A stretch of 64,000 nt of DNA from assembly GCA_001970955.1 (NCBI GenBank), contig MPUH01000139.1, forward strand, positions 1-64,000. The letters run 5' to 3'. How positions within the stretch are numbered: the first letter of the stretch is position 1; every line of letters begins with the position of its first letter. The notes beneath the pieces were generated by a model. That model saw nothing but the letters and a program-made list of their open reading frames with translations. It was not told the origin of the DNA and did not search any database. Below, piece by piece: positions 21,485 to 30,491 of this stretch. A program made the translations under genes and the position numbers. Origin of the DNA: Stentor coeruleus. Taxonomy: Eukaryota > Ciliophora > Heterotrichea > Heterotrichida > Stentoridae.

Positions 21485-21715
21485 TAAATATTAGTTTGGA
21501 GGATTTATAATTATTAAATGAAAAATAGGAGGAGTATTTAATTAGAGTTTTACTGTGGGTGTTTTTTAAATGAATAGATTTAAAAATAAAAATATAATTT
21601 TGAGTAGTTGATTGAAAAAAAAAAATACTTATAATATGTAAAATATTCTGAAATACTATAAGTTTATATAACTCAAGACTACAATAAATTATATGTGAAT
21701 ACAAAAGACTTTCTA

Positions 21716-22333
21716 TCATAAAAATTTTTGTTTTAAGCTTCTTAATTTGCTTTTGATTTCTTCAATCGCAGTTTCTATTGAATTTGAATTCATAGTAGAC
21801 TTCGGTTCTTCTTGGTTATCACTAAGCCTCCTTAGTTTGTTTTTCAATACAGAATTTTCCATAAGAATTTTCTGTAATACCTGTTTTAGTTGTACAGTAG
21901 TCGTCACTTCAGGTTTAGATTTTGAAGGTTTTTCACTTAGATCACATGAATCTTTCAACAATAAATTCAGATTATTCTCGCTTTTATCACGATCTTTTGG
22001 ACTAAGATTGCTTGAAAATGTTTTGACTTTTTTAACTTTCAAAGTCTTTTTAACCTTACCTGACAAATTAGAAGGTGAGGCAAATGAATAAATTGTATCG
22101 TATTTAATTCTTGCTGTAGTCGCTGATGTTTTGATTTTAGATACTTGTCCAGTTAGCTTTTTACCAGGTTTACTATTAGGTGGGCAGGGTGAACCATTCC
22201 TACTTGTTGATTTTGAAAATATTTTTCTAGGAGTCCCACAGCTTGATAAGATTTTCTTTATATTTTTTCGACGTTTTGGTTTAAACATAGCAGGCACGTT
22301 AGATTTGGCAAATTTAGTATGCTTAATCATCAT
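21716..22333 (-). CDS. basic hypothetical protein with C-terminal coiled coil, 205 aa
   Basis: I do not recognise this gene. The N-terminal two thirds are Lys/Ser/Pro-rich and basic, with segments such as PKRRKNIKKIL. The last 60 residues are heptad-like (VLQKILMENSVLKNKLRRLS, ending SKLRSLKQKFL). No membrane segment. It converges with the ankyrin-kinase, with 231 nt between stops. Confidence 0.7.
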   Translation of the reverse strand: MMIKHTKFAKSNVPAMFKPKRRKNIKKILSSCGTPRKIFSKSTSRNGSPCPPNSKPGKKLTGQVSKIKTSATTARIKYDTIYSFASPSNLSGKVKKTLKVKKVKTFSSNLSPKDRDKSENNLNLLLKDSCDLSEKPSKSKPEVTTTVQLKQVLQKILMENSVLKNKLRRLSDNQEEPKSTMNSNSIETAIEEIKSKLRSLKQKFL

Positions 22334-22738
22334 GTATAATAGTTTTTAAAAATGGTAAGGCTTTTGAATTTTTGGAATTTTGTTTTAAGTTGTTGATGAT
22401 AATAAAAATAGTTATGTTTAGGGCTATTTTTATAAACAAAAGTTGCTGGTTTATTGTTTTTATTTAGATTTTTTAGTAAAAATCTTTTTATTTTGTAGGA
22501 GGAATTGTGACTTTTTTTGATGTATATGCTATGAGTATAAGAAATTTAGGGAGTTAGAATGAATTTGATAGTAAATGCTTAGAGTTTTGAAGTTTATGGA
22601 TAAAATATGCTAGAAATTTTTATAAAAAATAGTCAAGAAAGTATTTTTTATTAAATTCAAAAGAATGAGAAAGTATTTAAGTCATATATTATAGTAAGAA
22701 TTTATATAGTAATAGTTTGTAGCAATAAAAATAATAAA
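22334..22738. other. divergent intergenic region
   Basis: No gene seen. T/G-rich near 22334, becoming A/T-rich toward the GPCR start. Confidence 0.4.
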
Positions 22739-23587
22739 ATGGGTTGTGGAAGATTAGATGAGAATCAAGAAGCTATTGAGATTTTTGTTGCAGCTTGTTT
22801 ATCTTTATTTTCAAGCTTAATTATATTTTTGATTTGTGTTTGTTCTAAAATCCTTGAAGACTTCTCTAGGAAAATCCTTTTTTACATATCCCTGAATAGT
22901 ATTATAAGATCTATGATAATGATTCTTTCAGTTAATAGCGATTTTAGAAATTTGTGCTTTATTTTTGCTTATGTAAACATGGTATGCTTAGTTTCTAATG
23001 TAATTTGGGCATTATCGATTTCAATCACTTTGTATATGGTGCTTGTGAGAAAAGAAGAAAACTTTCAAAAATATCACTTGCGCTGGCTAATATGTGCCTA
23101 TTTACCTGTAGCTTTACTATTATTATTACCTTACATAACAAATAGTTATGGAGTTACTCGCGGTATTTGTGCATTAGATTATAATATGATTTCAACAATA
23201 TGGGATCTTATCTTAGTCTACCTACCTTCATGGTTTATGATATTTTCTGTCCTTATTATTTATATAAAGCTTTATTATTATGTTAAAAAAAGTGTGGATA
23301 TTAAGTTTAAAAGTATTCTTATTGAAAGAGGAATGATTTATTCTATTCTTATTGCTTTAGCTATTCTTCCAGTGACAATATGGAGAACACTTAGCATTTT
23401 TTATTCATCTTGTGGAATGAGTTATTTTAGAATCATTGCTTTGTCGATTATTCACATGCAAGGAGTTTATTATTTAATTGCTGTTACTATGAATAATAAA
23501 ATTAGAAAAGCTATAATATTGAAAATATATAAAAGAAATCATGAGCATATGATTTCGTTGTCGGGTGAATCCTTTTTTCTAGCTTAA
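22739..23587 (+). CDS. seven-transmembrane receptor, cAMP-receptor-like (class E type)
   Basis: A 282-residue protein with seven hydrophobic helices and short loops. Helix 3 ends with a region like SNVIWALSISITLYMVL, followed by KYHLRWLICAYLPVALLL. Extracellular loop 2 has ITNSYGVTRGICALD, and the C-tail is short and basic. Overall order and lengths resemble the Dictyostelium cAR / cAR-like class of G-protein-coupled receptors, which also occurs in ciliates. There is no signal peptide; the N-terminus is short (MGCGRLDENQ). Ligand unknown; the family assignment is by pattern, not by search. Confidence 0.75.
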   Translation: MGCGRLDENQEAIEIFVAACLSLFSSLIIFLICVCSKILEDFSRKILFYISLNSIIRSMIMILSVNSDFRNLCFIFAYVNMVCLVSNVIWALSISITLYMVLVRKEENFQKYHLRWLICAYLPVALLLLLPYITNSYGVTRGICALDYNMISTIWDLILVYLPSWFMIFSVLIIYIKLYYYVKKSVDIKFKSILIERGMIYSILIALAILPVTIWRTLSIFYSSCGMSYFRIIALSIIHMQGVYYLIAVTMNNKIRKAIILKIYKRNHEHMISLSGESFFLA

Positions 23588-23716
23588 ATTAAAGTAAGAA
23601 ACTAAATATTTTTATTATAAATACTTAAAGAGATTTGCTTATCGTATTAAACTATACACATAAATTATAGTTAATGCTTTTATTAATAACATGTTTATAT
23701 TAGAATATTTAAAAAA

Positions 23717-23790
23717 ATTTGGATATGTTTTTTGTAGTGCTCTTAAAAAGATATAATTTGGATATGTTTTTGTAGTGCTCTTAAAAAGAC
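23717..23790. repeat. 39-nt-period tandem duplication
   Basis: atttggatatgtttt...gtagtgctcttaaaaag occurs twice head to tail (starts 23717 and 23756), with a T-run length difference. There is no N between the copies, so it is probably real. Confidence 0.75.
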
Positions 23791-23871
23791 ATTAAGCTCC
23801 CTTTATAATTTTTTCTCTTATCTTCTTACTTGCATTTATACAATTCTTTATCTCTAATATATTAAAATGTT

Positions 23872-24082
23872 ATCAATATTTACCCTATACCTAAATCAGT
23901 AAAAAAAATCATTTCTTTCTATTTTTTATCACTTATCGTATTCAATATAAAATCTCTAATTTATAACCCAGATTTANATCAATATTTACCCTATACCTAA
24001 ATCAGTAAAAAAAATCATTTCTTTCTATTTTTTATCACTTATCGTATTCAATATAAAATCTCTAATTTATAATCCAAGCTTT
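23872..24082. repeat. direct repeat around the N at 23977 (probable assembly overlap)
   Basis: About 100 nt starting atcaatatttaccctatacc at 23872 is repeated from 23978. The copies differ only near the left copy's end. Confidence 0.85.
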
Positions 24083-24839
24083 AACTTTGATATTTAATAT
24101 CTCATTACTAGAATTAATAGTCAGTATAAAATTCTATAAAAATACTCAAATTTACAGTTATAAATATCTAAATTAACAACATAAAAATAACAGCAATTAA
24201 ACTACATTATAAAAAAATGAATTATATCTAATTATCCTATTACAAAATACAAAACATTCATTAATATTTTCCTTAATAGTATCATTAAAAAAATCCATAA
24301 AGCTTCAAAATCTTTAAACAATTATATTATTTCACCCATAAAAAACAAACTCAAAAAATATACGAATGAAGAGACTAAAATTTTTTCATTATCGCATATC
24401 TTTTATGGGATGAATAATTTGAAAAAACACTTAGAGAAAAATACGAAAAATAAGAAATAATAAAGATTGACAGAAAATTAAAAACTTTATCACGAAAATA
24501 TACTATAAAAGAAGAAAACTAACAAGGGCTAGACAATAGTCAAGCGATAATTCCTAACTAATATTATCATATTACTAAAATTAAAACCTAATATTTCATT
24601 ATATCAGAATTAAAAATCAAATCGATTAAAATTTCTAAGAAAACTACCAAAGCTAAAATTATTTTCTGAGGTCATTTAAAATTTACCCAAATAAAATCCT
24701 CAAAGTCTAATATATATAAATTATCACAAAACAAAACAAAAAAAATAGTTCATTAATATAAATACATCATCTCATTATTAAACTTTATGAATAGTAGATT
24801 TGAATAAACTAGCCAAGCTGATATTGTAAATTATGCTTA

Positions 24840-25142
24840 TTAGGTTGTTTTTTTTAGATGAGATTCTAATTCTTCTACACCTCCTAAGTATTCTCGATTG
24901 TAAAATATATAAGGTGGCTTATCTTTTTTAGTCATTTGTATAAGAGCATTTTTAAGTTTATCATCAGCTCTATGAAGTTCCATTATTTTAGGCATTTTAC
25001 CTTTTGTGAATAGCATTGTCCTAGCTTTAATGCTTTCTGGGCAATTTGATTTTGTAAAAAGAAAATACTCAAAATTTCTGCTTTCGGCAACAAGATTTAC
25101 TAGGGAATCTTTTGAACTTACGCATTCAGCACAATTTCCCAT
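24840..25142 (-). CDS. small glutaredoxin-like protein with N-myristoylation-type start
   Basis: A 100-residue protein with a thioredoxin/glutaredoxin fold. The redox site is FTKSNCPESIKA, so the motif is C-P-E-S, with one Cys only where dithiol glutaredoxins have CPYC and the monothiol class CGFS. The C-terminal PPYIFYNREYLGGVEEL keeps the cis-Pro and the Gly-Gly glutathione-binding turn. The N-terminus MGNCAECVSS fits myristoylation at Gly2 with palmitoylation at Cys4, which would put it on a membrane. The reaction would be monothiol glutathione exchange or a regulatory role; this is inferred. Confidence 0.8.
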   Translation of the reverse strand: MGNCAECVSSKDSLVNLVAESRNFEYFLFTKSNCPESIKARTMLFTKGKMPKIMELHRADDKLKNALIQMTKKDKPPYIFYNREYLGGVEELESHLKKTT

Positions 25143-25543
25143 CCTGAAAATTATAATTATAATATGTAAATCCTATAACAAAATACAATATTTTTCTTAA
25201 AGTTTTATAACCACTAAGGATTATAAATCAATAAAACTATCTTTATTTATTATTTTTTAACTTAAATATCATCTCAATACTTTCACAAGATAATCTCTAC
25301 TATAAACTACTTTAAATACTATTATATCAATTAATTTATGTTAAAAATCTGAATTAAACAAATAAAACATAATAATTCCTTCTACATTCATAGGATAATC
25401 TTCAAAAAATTTTACAAACAAAATTTCAAACATATTTCTCTATACCAAAAGCTATAAAATTCATTAAAAAACCTAATCACCCTTTTATATATCATAAGTA
25501 GCTTTCATCCAGTTCATATTTTATAATCCATTAGATAATAATA
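25143..25543. other. divergent intergenic region
   Basis: No gene seen. The half next to the kinesin start is C-rich and G-poor. Confidence 0.4.
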
Positions 25544-27775
25544 ATGGCAAATAGAGGAAAGGGTCCAGCAAGACCTCTTGATGGAAACATAATTGTAAGT
25601 TGCAGATTTCGTCCTTTAAACGAAAAAGAAAAAGAAAAATCTATGGAGTTGAATGTAGAATTTCCATCTGATGGGAAAACTGTAGTAATAAATCAACAAT
25701 TCGAAGGCTTTGGCCAACAAAGGTTCAACTTTGACTTTGTATTCCCCCCATCAACAGAACAAAAAATCGTTTATGAAACAACAGCTAAACAAATTGTAGA
25801 TGCAGTAATGGAAGGGTTTAATGGGACTGTTTTTGCTTATGGTCAAACATCTTCAGGTAAAACTTTTACTATGGCAGGTCCTGATATATACGATGAACAG
25901 CTTAAAGGTATTATCCCAAGAATGGTTTTTACTGTATTTGACAGAATTTCTAAATCCGAAGAGATGGAGTTTCTGGTAAAGGTTGGCTTTTGTGAAATCT
26001 ACAATGAAAAAATTAAAGATTTGATTGACCCAACAAGAAAAGATCTTAAAGTCTCTGAAGATAAAGCAAGAGGAGTTTATATAGCAGGACTTAGTGAGCA
26101 TTATGTGGATTCTGGTGAAGGATTACTGAAATTCATGGATTTAGGCCAAGCAAACAGAGAAGTTGCTTTCACCAACATGAATGCAGGAAGTTCTAGATCA
26201 CATTCTATTTTCATCACAACAATAAACCAAAAAAGCTCCATAGATTTTTCTGAGAAAACTGGAAAACTATTTCTTGTCGACTTAGCAGGGTCAGAAAAAG
26301 TTGGAAAAACAGGGGCAACTGGGAAAACTTTAGAAGAAGCTAAAAACATCAATAAATCTTTAACTTGCTTAGGCAAAGTTATCATGTCTTTAACTGATGG
26401 ATCTTCAACTCATGTTCCATATAGAGATTCTAAGTTAACAAGAGTACTTCAAGATTCACTTGGAGGTAATTCAAAGACTGCATTGATTATAACTTGTTCA
26501 CCTTCACCATATAATGAATCAGAAACAATAAGTACTTTAAGATTTGGTATAAGAGCAAAAGCTATTAAAAATAAACCTAAAGTTAATAAAGAGTTTACTG
26601 TTGCTGAACTAAAAATTATGTTAGCTCGTGCTGAAGTTGCAATAATGCAAAAAGATAAAAGAATACAAGAACTTGAAGATTTACTGAAAAAACATAATAT
26701 CGCTTTACCGACTGAAGGCTCAACAGATCAACGTGCTGAGGAAGAAGAAAATGAAATGTTGAAAGAATTGAAAGAAACTAAAGATAATTTGAATGTAGAA
26801 TATGAGAAAAATGAAAAGTTTCAAGCTGAGATATCAGAACTTCAAATGAGTTTTGATACACTTAATGAAACTCTTAAGAATATTAAAATGAAAAATGAAG
26901 AACTTGATGAATTGGTTAAGTATAATGAAGAGCAATTAGAAAGTAGTAATGAGACTAATAAAACATTGGAAATGGAACTTAATCAGATAATAAATGAAAA
27001 ATCAGACTTGGAAAAAAGAATTGAGAATTTGATTTTTGAATTAGAAACTGTTAAAAACTCTAAGCAGGAAATTCAAACACCGATTATAAGGAAGGAAACT
27101 AGTGAGATTATAAGTATTGAAAGTGAAATGGACAAGTTTAAGAGTTTAGAATCAAAGATTTTACAAATTGAAGATGTACTCAAGTCAAAACTATCCTCAG
27201 CTGATGATCCAACAAAAATACGAGAACTGTTTATTCAGAGTTTAATTCAAGAAAGGAGGATGATTGATGAGCATATTTTCCAAAAGTTCCTAGAAAATTA
27301 TTTCTCAGAAGTTGAAAGGCTAAACTCACAAGTTTCTCAATCAAATTCAAAATACCAAAAAGTTATGAATCAGTTGTCATCTGATCAGAAAAAGCTTAAA
27401 AATGATTTGGAAAGAGAAAGATTCCAAGTTGAAAACTTGACTTTTTTGTATAACAAACTTTCTAATGAAAAAACTAATTTCAGAATAGAACAACAGCTTA
27501 GTAAGAAAAAGATTGAAAAACTTTTAGATATACAGAAAGAGCAAAATGAAGAAATAGAATCTTTAAAACTGAATTTAGATGAACTTACTAGTCAATTATC
27601 AGCAAAAGCTCTTGAAGTAGTTGAAATGAATCAAAAAGATGAACCAACACCAACTATTTATAGTAATGTTAGGAAACCGATAAAAGGAGGTAGCAAATTT
27701 TTGACTGGTGTAGTAGGATCTGATATTAGAAATGTTAAATTCTTCCAGAATTTCCTCAAAACAACTGGTGATTAA
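25544..27775 (+). CDS. kinesin with N-terminal motor (kinesin-1-like)
   Basis: A 743-residue microtubule motor. The motor domain covers residues about 15-345. P-loop GQTSSGKT is at 100-107, switch I is NAGSSRSHSIF, switch II is LVDLAGSE, and the microtubule-binding loop is HVPYRDSKLTRVLQDSLGG. NESETISTLRFGIRAKAIKN is at the motor end, followed directly by a neck like that of conventional kinesin (FTVAELKIML). Coiled coil runs from about 360 to 690 with a break near 510-560. A short tail ends FFQNFLKTTGD. Motor sequence and neck position fit the plus-end-directed kinesin-1 type. The tail lacks an obvious IAK motif. Confidence 0.93.
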   Translation: MANRGKGPARPLDGNIIVSCRFRPLNEKEKEKSMELNVEFPSDGKTVVINQQFEGFGQQRFNFDFVFPPSTEQKIVYETTAKQIVDAVMEGFNGTVFAYGQTSSGKTFTMAGPDIYDEQLKGIIPRMVFTVFDRISKSEEMEFLVKVGFCEIYNEKIKDLIDPTRKDLKVSEDKARGVYIAGLSEHYVDSGEGLLKFMDLGQANREVAFTNMNAGSSRSHSIFITTINQKSSIDFSEKTGKLFLVDLAGSEKVGKTGATGKTLEEAKNINKSLTCLGKVIMSLTDGSSTHVPYRDSKLTRVLQDSLGGNSKTALIITCSPSPYNESETISTLRFGIRAKAIKNKPKVNKEFTVAELKIMLARAEVAIMQKDKRIQELEDLLKKHNIALPTEGSTDQRAEEEENEMLKELKETKDNLNVEYEKNEKFQAEISELQMSFDTLNETLKNIKMKNEELDELVKYNEEQLESSNETNKTLEMELNQIINEKSDLEKRIENLIFELETVKNSKQEIQTPIIRKETSEIISIESEMDKFKSLESKILQIEDVLKSKLSSADDPTKIRELFIQSLIQERRMIDEHIFQKFLENYFSEVERLNSQVSQSNSKYQKVMNQLSSDQKKLKNDLERERFQVENLTFLYNKLSNEKTNFRIEQQLSKKKIEKLLDIQKEQNEEIESLKLNLDELTSQLSAKALEVVEMNQKDEPTPTIYSNVRKPIKGGSKFLTGVVGSDIRNVKFFQNFLKTTGD

Positions 27776-28490
27776 CAGAATAACTAGGTAAATAGATTTA
27801 TTCTTAGAATTATAAGTATTTATGATAATAATTTTTAGATTTATTTGGTTTGGTAATTTCCAAAGTAGTAACAGTGGATCTTATTTTTATTTTTTAATCA
27901 GTGTGGATAAGTAAAAAAAAAATTAAATAAATGAAATAAGAAAAAGGAAGAATTAAAGATTTTAAGTAGGGATTTTAAAATAAAAAAGTTGGTATTATCT
28001 TATGTACAAAAAAATTTGGAGCCTAAATTTTTCAAAGAATATAGTTTAAATGAACTGGATTATCATTTAGATGAAATGCTGAATATCCTTTTCTATAAAA
28101 ATTCTGTTCATTAAAGCAAAGTTATCTATCTGAGCTGAACTTTCTTTGTTTCTAAAGTGATTGAAATTTTATATCTAATGCATGAACATAAAAATGGTTA
28201 TTTCAGTATAAAGATAAATAATATAGTCATATTTTATCTTGTTTATTTAGTAAATTCTATAACATTATCAAACTCTTCCTTAATTATTTATAAATATTTA
28301 ACAATCAACTAATAACTTATAAAAATAATATTTAGCATATTGAATGAAGTTTATAGAAATATTAATATACAAATCGAATATAAACTATATAAATCAAGAA
28401 TGATTATACCATAAATAATATTAAGCATTTATAAATCTTTGCTTTTGTAATAATAGATAAGATATTTTGAAGAAACCTTATACTGTAATA
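27776..28490. other. intergenic with possible coding remnant
   Basis: Between 27935 and 28114 a 59-codon open stretch reads like coding text (EELKILSRDFKIKK, then NELDYHLDEMLNILF) but has no ATG at its head and no 15-nt intron upstream. It may be a gene remnant. Nothing else seen. Confidence 0.25.
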
Positions 28491-29000
28491 ATGTGGAGAC
28501 CTTTCGCAAGTGATTTTGTTGCTCATACATATGAAGAGTTTAGGAAAAAATACGATAAAGTGTGGACAGCCAAACCAATTCAAATACGTGAACAGAACGA
28601 GAAGTTTGATCCCAAAAGTCTTTTTCCCTATAAACTCGGTATCGAGGAACTTGAAAGACGACAAAAAGAATACGTATCTTTGCAATCAAAAGTTTTAGAA
28701 CAAAGAAAGCACATAAAAGAACGTGATGCAAACTTTTTAAATACCAAGAAACAAAAAATCCAACTTCAAAAAGAAGAAGACAAAATCGGAAAAAATGAAA
28801 GGCAAAAAAGTATCATAAGAATCAGATCTTTCGCATCAAATAAACTTTACAGACACAAAAGCACAAACAGTCATGATACATACGAAAATACATTTCCCCT
28901 TACTTCTTTAGATAAAACTGCTCTTATCCTTAAAAATGAATCAGTTGAAATCCGAAATAATACAAGCATTCCAGGTACTAGAACTAATTTTTTAAGTTGA
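28491..29000 (+). CDS. hypothetical protein, 169 aa
   Basis: Not recognised. The start is ATG 28491 (MWRPFASDFVAHTYEEF); the frame extends upstream only to TTG. The N-terminal 60 residues are rich in aromatic and charged residues. The middle is a Lys/Gln/Glu helix (ELERRQKEYVSLQSKVLEQR...), and the C-terminus is Ser/Thr/Asn-rich and disordered. The next gene starts 20 nt after the TGA on the same strand. Confidence 0.65.
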   Translation: MWRPFASDFVAHTYEEFRKKYDKVWTAKPIQIREQNEKFDPKSLFPYKLGIEELERRQKEYVSLQSKVLEQRKHIKERDANFLNTKKQKIQLQKEEDKIGKNERQKSIIRIRSFASNKLYRHKSTNSHDTYENTFPLTSLDKTALILKNESVEIRNNTSIPGTRTNFLS

Positions 29001-29020
29001 TTGTAATACATTATTAAACT

Positions 29021-29515
29021 ATGAAGAAAAAAATTGATGTAAATCCAGCTTTTCGGCATTCAAAGCCTCCTCGTTCTTTATCTCGAAAGCATACCTCAAA
29101 AACTAAACTGCCGATTATATCCCACAATTACAGTTCACATAAACTTACTTCTTACAAAAATACAAAACCCGCTATTTCTGAACCACAAAAGCGTTTTTCT
29201 TCAGGCACTCGGACTCCTGATATCAGCTTTTCCTTATACCCAAAAAATAAGAAAACAAATATAACAATAGATGAAGAGTATTCAAAATTAGATACCCTTT
29301 CTCAAAAGAACAATGCAATACATTCTGAATACTTAAACATTCAACAAAGATTTATCGAACTTGCATCAAATTCTAAACTCCCAACATTTAAAGATATTTC
29401 TTACTCGGCAGTAACAAGTAATCGAATAATTTCTCAAGTTGATTTAATACTTCAAAAGTATCATGAAGATATTAAAGAAAAAATCAAAGCTTTAAGTAAT
29501 ACAAACACGACATAA
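29021..29515 (+). CDS. hypothetical protein, 164 aa
   Basis: Not recognised. The first 95 residues are basic and Ser/Pro-rich (KPPRSLSRKHTSKTK, SSHKLTSYKNTKPA). The last 70 are helical (DTLSQKNNAIHSEYLNIQQ...). With only 20 nt between it and the preceding gene, it may be cotranscribed, or its transcript must start inside that gene. Confidence 0.6.
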   Translation: MKKKIDVNPAFRHSKPPRSLSRKHTSKTKLPIISHNYSSHKLTSYKNTKPAISEPQKRFSSGTRTPDISFSLYPKNKKTNITIDEEYSKLDTLSQKNNAIHSEYLNIQQRFIELASNSKLPTFKDISYSAVTSNRIISQVDLILQKYHEDIKEKIKALSNTNTT

Positions 29516-29624
29516 TTATGTATAATATTTTGATTTATGTTGAATATAAATAAGTCTTTATATAAATAAAGGCTAGTTTGATGCTAAATTACATGATTTA
29601 AATGCTTATAAATAATAGATTGAA

Positions 29625-30029
29625 ATGATTAAAAAAGATATAAGGCGAATAGCTCAGAATGGATTCAGCCCAGAGACTCATAAAGATGTGGTTTTGATTA
29701 GAGGTGAGCCTGAAACTAGGTTTAAAACTGAAATGTGTAGGAATTGGGAAGCTGGAAATTGCGAATATGGAGATAAATGCTTTTTCGCACATGGTCAGAA
29801 GGAATTGAGGGATAAGAATGGGGTGAGATCTATAAAGGATCAAAAATGTGAAAATTTTTTCAAGTTTGGGTACTGCTTAAATGGAATCAAATGCCAGTAT
29901 AGTCACACTGATGATTTAGGAGCAAATTATTTATCTAATCAAAAAACAACAAACCAAAATAATTTCCAGGAAAAAATCAGTCCACCAGCTTTTATTGATC
30001 TTGAAAGCAGAAATCCTTATAGATCATAA
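29625..30029 (+). CDS. tandem CCCH zinc-finger protein (TTP/ZFP36-like)
   Basis: A 134-residue protein with two CCCH fingers. Finger 1 is [19 protein letters not shown] (C-x7-C-x5-C-x3-H). Finger 2 is [20 protein letters not shown] (C-x8-C-x5-C-x3-H). The lead-in RFKTEMC resembles the R/KYKTEL lead of TTP-family fingers. Such proteins bind AU-rich RNA and control mRNA stability or translation. Finger 1 is one residue shorter than the TTP standard between the first two Cys. Binding to AU-rich 3' UTRs is an inference from the family. Confidence 0.88.
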   Translation: MIKKDIRRIAQNGFSPETHKDVVLIRGEPETRFKTEMCRNWEAGNCEYGDKCFFAHGQKELRDKNGVRSIKDQKCENFFKFGYCLNGIKCQYSHTDDLGANYLSNQKTTNQNNFQEKISPPAFIDLESRNPYRS

Positions 30030-30491
30030 TTTAACTTAACCGAATTCGCTTTCAGTAGTTGTCATGATTTTTATAAGTTTTTTAGTGAGAATTATGTTTT
30101 AATTTAGAATTTTTTTATGTTTTGGGAGTATTTGAAATTTAAAGATAANTCGCTTTCAGTAGTTGTCATGATTTTTATAAGTTTTTTAGTGAGAATTATG
30201 TTTTAATTTAGAAATTTTTTATGTTTTGGGAGTATTTGAAATTTAAAGATAAATTTCTGATAAAAAAAAGAAAAATACTGGGTTTTGTTTGATTTTTTTA
30301 TGAAAGTATGGCAGGTAGGGTTTTTGGTTGTTTTTGCATTTTTTATTTTTTTTAGGTGAAAAAGGTAAATGATAGTGGGAATTTTATTATAAATGCATCG
30401 AAAGGTTTATATATGTTTTGAATAAAGGAATATTTTCATTAAAAAAAGATAATAGGATTTATGTAAAGAGATTATTTTGATGTATTTTTTA
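30030..30491. other. convergent intergenic region, C-poor
   Basis: No gene. The + strand is T/G-rich with few C. It includes the repeat around the N at 30149. Confidence 0.4.
30046..30253. repeat. direct repeat around the N at 30149 (probable assembly overlap)
   Basis: About 103 nt beginning tcgctttcagtagttgtcat at 30046 recurs at 30150, nearly identical. Confidence 0.87.

Larger units (their letters stand above)
23588..24839. other. convergent intergenic region, 1.25 kb
   Basis: No gene can be supported. From about 23800 to 24780 the + strand is poor in G. An open stretch without a start codon near 24200-24462 (ending KNTKNKK, TAA) is probably chance. Confidence 0.4.

Noticed and set aside
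25853-26385. Long minus-strand open frames inside the kinesin gene, and similar shadows in other genes
   Set aside because: They lie antisense to strongly conserved coding sequence and have no family features.
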